From an uncultured Alphaproteobacteria bacterium (GTDB taxonomy: Bacteria; Pseudomonadota; Alphaproteobacteria; Micavibrionales; Micavibrionaceae): 12,226 bases of DNA. This document shows, in pieces, positions 8,179 to 12,226 of this stretch. The position numbers were made by a program, and so were the translations under genes. Under the pieces are notes generated by a model. It did not search any database. It had not been told where the DNA came from and worked only from the letters and a program-made list of their open reading frames with translations. How positions within the stretch are numbered: position 1 is the stretch's first letter; each line of letters opens with the position of its first letter. The DNA lies in assembly GCA_937128575.1 (NCBI GenBank), contig CAKZMN010000044.1, forward strand, positions 1 to 12,226, given 5' to 3'.

Positions 8179-8829
8179 ATGCTGAATAATTTTTCACGCG
8201 CCAAACCAAAAACCGCTGTCGCTGCATCACTCGCGGCGATCTCTGCGGTTCTACTTTGGGATGTAAACTTGGCCGCAGCAAATAGCGACGCCCCATACTC
8301 ATCAACCCTGTCCGGCCCCCTCGGGCTAAACACCATACCCAGCGCCCGCATGGATAAAACGGGCACCATGACGCTCGGCGTATCGACCCTAGATCCCTAC
8401 ATCCACAGCTATCTAGGTGTGCAAATTGCAAAACCTCTTTATATCAACGTGCGCCAAAGCGCGGAAATTTCAAACCTCAATGACGATGCTGACCGCCTCT
8501 ATCCCGGCGTTGATTTAAAATTAAGACTGGTCAGAGAAAATCGCTCTCGCCCCGCCATCGCCATTGGCTGGCAATCGGCCATTGGGCACAAACGCATGGC
8601 GGGCGAATATCTATCGCTCTCCAAACGCTACCAAGATTTTGATTTCACCGGCGGCATTGGCTGGGGGCGCTACGCCAGCGCGGGTCATTTCAACAACCCG
8701 CTAAAAAGCCTATCCAGCCATTTCGGCAAATCAAGAGCGCTAGATGGGCAAATGCCAAACGAGCCCTCGGACTGGTTCACGGGCGAACATATCGGCCTGT
8801 TTGGCGGCGTTGAATATTTCAAACCCCAA
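8179..8829 (+). pseudogene. YjbH-family outer-membrane protein, truncated at a chimeric junction
   Basis: The start ATG is followed by a clear Sec signal peptide (a basic start, then AVAASLAAISAVLL, with likely cleavage near AAA-NSD at about residue 35). The mature part matches the N-terminal repeat of YjbH-type proteins: GPLGLNTIPSARM, GTMTLGVSTLDP, a beta-strand pair, RLYPGVDLKLRL, PAIAIGWQSAIG, AGEYLSLSK, FTGGIGWGRY, and WFTGEHIGLFGGVEYF. YjbH proteins go with exopolysaccharide export or assembly loci and are usually several hundred residues longer. After about residue 216 (GGVEYFKP) the frame continues to a stop at 9493-9495, but this is the antisense of an epimerase gene and carries no YjbH features. 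The real gene is therefore cut at about 8803-8829. The rest of the gene and its polysaccharide partners are not in the window. Confidence 0.8.
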
Positions 8830-9519
8830 CCCGTCTTTCGCCAACATCAGATCGACCATCTGCCCCAAATCGCGCGCATCGATATAGGCAAAGATGTTGC
8901 GCTCCCGCATGGCCGGGTGTTCGAAATAGGTCGGGAAATTGCGCTCATACTCATCCGGTTCGATCACATTGTTGATGCGGATGCCGTAGATGTCGATGCC
9001 GGAGCGGCGCTGAAACGAACGCGCCGTCACCTCATTGGCGACCTTGGACATGGCATAGCTGTCCTCGGGCACGACCGGGTGATCCTCATCCACCGGAAGA
9101 TATTCGGGGACCCGCGTCCCATCGGCAAAACAGACGCCGTATGTGGTCTCGGAGGAGGCAAAAATCACCTTTTTGATGCCAAGCTTCACCGCCGCCTCAA
9201 GCACATTATAAGTGCTCATCACATTGACGCGGTAGGTTTCATTGTCAGGCTTCAAAAGGATGCGCGGTACGGCGGCAAAATGCACCACCGCGTCAAATTT
9301 TGGTACCCCTGTTCCGGGCTCCAATTCATCGAAATTTGCGTAGGATGTCAGAGCGTTAAACACCTGACCGCTGTCGGTCACATCGACCGTCAGATTGTCC
9401 ACCCCCGGCGCATCCAAGGGCACAAGATCGGCGTTCAAAACCCGATGTCCGCGCGCCACCAGATAGGGCACAACATGCCGCCCGGCCTTGCCTGAGCCAC
9501 CTGTAAACAAAATCCGCAT
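8740..9519 (-). CDS. NAD(P)-dependent epimerase/dehydratase (extended SDR), C-terminus lost at junction
   Basis: An extended short-chain dehydrogenase, probably acting on a nucleotide sugar or similar substrate; the exact substrate cannot be told. It has a Rossmann fold with ILFTGGSGKAGRHV at the N-terminus, VVHFAAVPRI, IFASSETTYG, and the catalytic YxxxK as SYAMSK (Y155, K159, counted from ATG 9519). I chose ATG 9519 because GGGAGGAG ends 5 nt before it; the GTG at 9522 is too close to that site. Family-like sequence ends near residue 239 (LGFEIFNAA). The last 20 residues, down to the stop at 8740-8742, are antisense of the YjbH-like gene and are foreign. Relatives usually run about 60-90 residues further. 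It is the last gene of the right-hand - strand series. Confidence 0.85.
   Translation of the reverse strand: MRILFTGGSGKAGRHVVPYLVARGHRVLNADLVPLDAPGVDNLTVDVTDSGQVFNALTSYANFDELEPGTGVPKFDAVVHFAAVPRILLKPDNETYRVNVMSTYNVLEAAVKLGIKKVIFASSETTYGVCFADGTRVPEYLPVDEDHPVVPEDSYAMSKVANEVTARSFQRRSGIDIYGIRINNVIEPDEYERNFPTYFEHPAMRERNIFAYIDARDLGQMVDLMLAKDGLGFEIFNAAKQADMFAREPVRGLVWHLPI
8803..8826. other. Chimeric junction between two genomes or regions
   Basis: These bases make family sense on both strands. On + they encode GGVEYFK of the YjbH-like protein; on - they encode the LGFEIFNAA stretch of the epimerase. Left of them only the YjbH reading is family-like, right of them only the epimerase reading. Both genes break at the same roughly 20-25 bp, and composition and gene style change here. 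I see no insertion-sequence end, target duplication or integrase. Confidence 0.75.
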
Positions 9520-9536
9520 CACTGCTCCTCCCTTTT

Positions 9537-9553
9537 GACGTCGATGTGACGTC
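9537..9553. repeat. GACGTC-spacer-GACGTC inverted repeat
   Basis: Two copies of the self-complementary hexamer GACGTC are separated by GATGT in the 33-bp gap between the lipocalin and epimerase genes. They touch the lipocalin stop codon. On the - strand the repeat is followed by AAAA, not a U-tract, so it is not an intrinsic terminator. It could be an mRNA hairpin between genes, or chance. Confidence 0.4.
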
Positions 9554-10113
9554 TATTTGCGCCGCGCCGGGCGCAGCCGGGTCACGTCATAGCCGTTCCA
9601 CGCCAAAATCTCATGCACCGCGCGCTGCCGATCCGGCGGCAGGTTCATTTCGCGCGACAACACATGTGCCGCCCCCGAAGGTGTCCCCATGACCGCGACG
9701 TGATATTCGGCATCAACCCAAAACACCCAAATCTCTTCGCCCTCAAAGGCAAACCGCCCCGGCCCGATCCGCTTGGCCAGCCCCTGACGCGGCGCACCAT
9801 CGGCACAGGGGCCTTCGGTCACCATCAGATCGCCGGATGTTTGCCGGGTAAACGTCACCGCACCGATAACGCAGGATTTGCCGTCGGGCACAAACGCCTC
9901 AACCTCATACCAGCGACCGGAAAATTTCAGCGTGTCCAACGCGGCCAAAGAGGCCATGGCCACCTCGGGATTGCGTGTGCCGGTGGGTTTGGAGGCCGAA
10001 CCGGGAGTCACACATCCTGCAAGCAGGGTCAGCGCAACCGCACCAAATAAGAGGTTTTGCACATTAAAATTGCATAAATCGCGCAATTCGCGTTTTTGGA
10101 TCACTCCACGCAT
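9553..10113 (-). CDS. Lipocalin-family lipoprotein (Blc-like)
   Basis: 186 residues from ATG 10113. A hydrophobic segment ends in the lipobox LTLLAGC (Cys34), so the mature protein should be lipid-anchored in the envelope. The lipocalin signature GRWYEVEAF is at 66-74 (GxW motif), followed by alternating strands (AVTFTRQTSGDLMVTEG, GRFAFEGEEIWVFWVDAEYHVAVMGTP) and a C-terminal helix region. Bacterial lipocalins of this type bind hydrophobic ligands such as fatty acids or lysophospholipids; the ligand here is unknown. With the ATG start the signal region is long (34 residues). A GTG at 10062 gives a shorter 17-residue hydrophobic signal but has no positive charge and no ribosome-binding site, so I keep the ATG. 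The first 13 nt overlap the end of the upstream lipoprotein gene, which points to coupled translation. Confidence 0.85.
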   Translation of the reverse strand: MRGVIQKRELRDLCNFNVQNLLFGAVALTLLAGCVTPGSASKPTGTRNPEVAMASLAALDTLKFSGRWYEVEAFVPDGKSCVIGAVTFTRQTSGDLMVTEGPCADGAPRQGLAKRIGPGRFAFEGEEIWVFWVDAEYHVAVMGTPSGAAHVLSREMNLPPDRQRAVHEILAWNGYDVTRLRPARRK

Positions 10114-10451
10114 AATGTCACCCGCCGCCCTGAAGCATCCAACAACTCGTTACAGCCAAACAGCGGCTCTATCGGGCTACAGCTTTGCGAACGTGCCAGA
10201 CAATTCCCACTGCTGCACTCCGAGGATTTGGAACAGGATTTCCCTGCATCTTTCGGCGTCACGAAACAAGCCAAAGCCCCGGACGCCCCGCCCGGCTTAA
10301 ACGACCCACCCCGCGCCTCACAGGCCACCCTTTGCGATGTGGCACCCGGATCATAGCCCGCAAGCCCATAGCCCCCGCCCGCCTCCGGCGTGTCCGCTTG
10401 ACAGGCTGCAAGGGCAAATGTGGCAAGCGCAATCCAAAGGGCAGCCCGCAT
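10101..10451 (-). CDS. Small cysteine-rich lipoprotein of unknown function
   Basis: 116 residues. The signal peptide MRAALWIALATFALAAC ends in a lipobox with Cys17 as the likely lipid-anchored residue. The mature part holds eight more cysteines (44, 62, 73, 79, 84, 91, 100, 114), enough for four disulfides in the periplasm. They include a compact CSKSSECSSGNC cluster. I recognise no catalytic motif or named family; such small proteins are often annotated as hypothetical. A GGAG ribosome-binding site lies about 9 nt before the ATG. The gene starts 25 bp after the aldo/keto reductase stop and overlaps the lipocalin gene by 13 nt. The two envelope lipoproteins are therefore likely made together and may act together (inference from arrangement only). 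Confidence 0.8.
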   Translation of the reverse strand: MRAALWIALATFALAACQADTPEAGGGYGLAGYDPGATSQRVACEARGGSFKPGGASGALACFVTPKDAGKSCSKSSECSSGNCLARSQSCSPIEPLFGCNELLDASGRRVTLCVE

Positions 10452-10467
10452 GATATGATCTCCTGAT

Positions 10468-10488
10468 ATGCCTCACTTAGTAAGGCAT
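10468..10488. repeat. Near-perfect 21-bp palindrome at the end of the aldo/keto reductase gene
   Basis: The outer arms ATGCCT and AGGCAT and inner ACT/AGT are separated by one mismatch and centred on T10478. On the - strand the reductase TAA stop sits at its centre and the ribosome-binding site of the next gene lies just beyond. No U-tract follows. It could form an intercistronic mRNA hairpin that modulates expression of the lipoprotein gene. Confidence 0.4.
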
Positions 10489-11517
10489 GGGATGGGCTTT
10501 ATACGCCGCTGCGATGTCTTTGAGCAGCTCTTTTGACAGCGTCACATCCCGTGCGTCCAAAGATTTTTCCAACTGTTCCACAGAGGTCGCGCCGATGATC
10601 GGCATCGTGTCAAATGGACGGGTCAGTGTCCAGGCCACAGCCATCGTCGCCGGGTCGATCCCGTGTTTTTTCGCGATCTCGACATAGGCGTCAACCGCAG
10701 GCCAGGCGCGCGGGCTGACCCGACCGCCCAGATCGCCATTCAAATCAAGACGCGAGCCCTTCGGCACCACTAAGCCGCCCTTGTACTTATCGGTCAAAAG
10801 CCCGGCGGCCAGCGGCGAATAGGCCAAAAGCGTGACCTCTTCATGCACCGCCAATTCGCCCAGATCGAGGTCATAATGGCGGCACATCAGCGAATATTCG
10901 TTCTGGATCGACTGCATCCGCGGCGCGCCCATCTCCTCGGCCAAACGCAACCACTGCGCCATGCCCCATGCACTCTCGTTCGAGGTGCCAAATTCGCGCA
11001 CTTTGCCAGCCTTCTGCAGCTCCGCCATCTTTGCAAGAACCGCCCGCATATTGTCCAGAACCTGATCTTTCGGCGGCTGCGAGGACGGATCAAATGTCCA
11101 GTTCTGGCGGAAATGATAGGAGCCGCGATTGGGCCAATGGAATTGGTAGAGATCGACGTAATCGGTTTTGAGCCGCTTGAGCGAGGCATCAAGGCGCGCT
11201 TCAAGGTTTTCGGCGGTGATGCCCTCTTTATTGACACTGCCAGTGCCGGCAATTTTAGTCGCGATGATCCAATCCTCACGCCCACCGCGCGCCGCAAGAT
11301 ACTCGCCGATGATCACTTCGGTGTCGCCTGCCGTCTCAACGCGCACCGGGTTGACCGGGTACATTTCTGCCGTGTCGATGAAATTGACACCAACCTCTTT
11401 GGCGCGATCAATCTGGGCATGGCCCTCGTCCATCGTATTCTGTGTGCCCCAAGTCATTGTCCCGAGACAAATCTCAGACACCATCAGATCGCTTTTACCA
11501 ATTTTGCGCAGTTTCAT
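10477..11517 (-). CDS. Aldo/keto reductase, Tas-like
   Basis: 346 residues, the same length as E. coli Tas, with the same landmarks: LGTMTWGTQN, FIDTAEMYPVNP followed by an ET-G-TE pattern, IIATKIAG, SLKRLKTDYVDLYQFHWPNRG, GTSNESAWG, SIQNEYSLMCR, LLAYSPLAAGLLTDKY and PIIGATSVEQLE. It should be a cytosolic NADPH-dependent reductase of aldehydes or ketones. The catalytic set is intact (D48, Y53, K88, H127). I chose ATG 11517 because an AAGGGA ribosome-binding site lies about 9 nt upstream and the family N-terminus (MKLRKIG) begins there. The frame is open to 11613, but the extra 32 residues look non-coding. The physiological substrate is unknown. It is the first gene of the right-hand - strand series and diverges from metG. 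Confidence 0.93.
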   Translation of the reverse strand: MKLRKIGKSDLMVSEICLGTMTWGTQNTMDEGHAQIDRAKEVGVNFIDTAEMYPVNPVRVETAGDTEVIIGEYLAARGGREDWIIATKIAGTGSVNKEGITAENLEARLDASLKRLKTDYVDLYQFHWPNRGSYHFRQNWTFDPSSQPPKDQVLDNMRAVLAKMAELQKAGKVREFGTSNESAWGMAQWLRLAEEMGAPRMQSIQNEYSLMCRHYDLDLGELAVHEEVTLLAYSPLAAGLLTDKYKGGLVVPKGSRLDLNGDLGGRVSPRAWPAVDAYVEIAKKHGIDPATMAVAWTLTRPFDTMPIIGATSVEQLEKSLDARDVTLSKELLKDIAAAYKAHPMPY

Positions 11518-11798
11518 CGCATCACGTCCCTTATCTCTGTCTGGCCTGTGCTCACGCAGGCCGCCAATCCTGTTTGCGCTCAACCTAACGTGCTCGCGTC
11601 TGAGGGCAATCAATCATCGCACTCTTTGCATGAGAGATTTCGCCAAGGCGCTTTGCATCTCTTTTATCACGTCGGTTTTGCGACATATCCGTATGTAATG
11701 GCGCGAAAACCCGCGAACAGGCGCTGCCCTCTGGCCCTTTCGCCGCAGCCGCGCTAGAGAGGCTAAAGACTTTGCAACGGACAGACCGGACGACGCAC
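11518..11798. promoter_or_regulatory. Divergent intergenic region, aldo/keto reductase and metG
   Basis: 281 bp without a convincing gene. It must hold the promoters of both flanking genes, but no -35/-10 pair stands out. Visible structure: a GC-rich inverted repeat with GGCCTG and CAGGCC arms at 11543-11562, about 26 nt before the reductase start, and a small palindrome ACATA-TCCG-TATGT at 11683-11696. Short open frames here have no homology signal or ribosome-binding site that I would trust. Confidence 0.4.
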
Positions 11799-12226
11799 AT
11801 GGCACGCACGCTCATCACCTCAGCCTTGCCCTATATCAATGGGATCAAGCACCTCGGCAACCTTGTTGGCTCGCAATTGCCCGCCGACCTTTACGCCCGC
11901 TATCGGCGCGCGCGGGGAGACGAGGTTTTGTTCCTCTGCGCCACCGACGAACATGGCACCCCGGCCGAGATTGCCGCCCAAAAAGCGGGCAAACCCGTGG
12001 CCGAGTATTGCGCCGAATTGCATGATATTCAGGCTGAGATCGCCGCGGGGTTCCGCCTGTCCTTTGACCATTTTGGCCGTTCGTCGAGCGAGCAAAACAA
12101 AATCCTGACCCAACATCTGGCCACCAAACTGGCCGAAAGCGGGTTGATCGAGGTGATCGAAGAAACCCAGGTCTATTCCGTCACCGATGGGCGGTTTTTG
12201 CCGGATCGCTACATTGAAGGCACCTG
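11799..12226 (+). CDS. metG: Methionyl-tRNA synthetase (N-terminal part, runs off the window)
   Basis: 142 complete codons are visible before the window ends. The enzyme charges tRNA-Met with methionine in the cytoplasm. The class I signature is present as HLGN (residues 18-21, the HIGH motif) within [28 protein letters not shown]. It is followed by [31 protein letters not shown] and [18 protein letters not shown], all diagnostic of MetG. The wording closely matches Rhodobacteraceae enzymes as I know them, which supports the taxonomic reading of the right-hand part. The ATG follows a weak GGAC purine run. The zinc and KMSKS regions lie beyond the edge. Confidence 0.96.
   Translation, partial: MARTLITSALPYINGIKHLGNLVGSQLPADLYARYRRARGDEVLFLCATDEHGTPAEIAAQKAGKPVAEYCAELHDIQAEIAAGFRLSFDHFGRSSSEQNKILTQHLATKLAESGLIEVIEETQVYSVTDGRFLPDRYIEGT

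Noticed and set aside
8803..8826. Transposon or integron insertion as the cause of the junction
   Set aside because: No transposase, integrase, terminal inverted repeats or target duplication is visible, and the flanks switch directly from one gene to the other.
10843..11757. 304-residue + strand open frame opposite the aldo/keto reductase
   Set aside because: The - strand gene has an intact catalytic set and full family length. The + frame has no known motif and is typical antisense sequence in GC-rich DNA.
1..12226. tRNA, rRNA or CRISPR array
   Set aside because: Reading both strands I saw no cloverleaf with a GTTC-type T arm, no rRNA-like stretch and no regularly spaced repeats.

Overview
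The window appears to join two different alphaproteobacterial sequences. From 1 to about 8,820 the DNA has moderate GC (one line counted by hand gave about 48%). From about 8,820 to the end GC is higher (three lines counted gave 52-62%), and the gene content there looks like a Rhodobacteraceae (Roseobacter-type) chromosome. The join falls inside two broken genes that face each other, so neither is complete. I read it as a chimeric junction, either an assembly artefact at a short shared sequence or a microhomology recombination. It should not be treated as one natural neighbourhood until tested.

Left part. A large secreted or surface protein reads in from the left edge (+ strand, 5' end outside the window). 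It has a FecR-like domain, a long acidic disordered linker, a cadherin-like domain and RTX-type calcium-binding repeats. It ends at a strong terminator hairpin that it shares with a convergent block on the - strand. That block, in transcription order, is a membrane PAS-PAS sensor histidine kinase, a receiver-domain protein, a single-domain CheY-like receiver, glycerol-3-phosphate dehydrogenase (glpD) and glycerol kinase (glpK). glpD and glpK overlap by 4 nt and together turn glycerol into dihydroxyacetone phosphate, feeding electrons to the quinone pool. The kinase and the first receiver are one CckA-like hybrid kinase cut in two by a single in-frame TAG codon. The last strand of the ATPase domain is encoded after the stop.

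Divergent from the kinase is a signal-peptide protein of the YjbH family (exopolysaccharide-associated outer-membrane proteins). It matches its family only up to about 8,826.

Right part. A - strand series runs from a Tas-like aldo/keto reductase through a small cysteine-rich lipoprotein and a lipocalin-type lipoprotein to an extended-SDR NAD(P)-dependent epimerase whose C-terminus is lost at the junction. The genes are tightly packed and probably co-transcribed. A 281-bp divergent spacer separates them from metG (methionyl-tRNA synthetase), which runs off the right edge.

I saw no rRNA, tRNA, CRISPR array or transposase. The most notable observations are the nonsense-split hybrid kinase, the junction, and the FecR-cadherin-RTX architecture. 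I did not find a convincing wholly new system.
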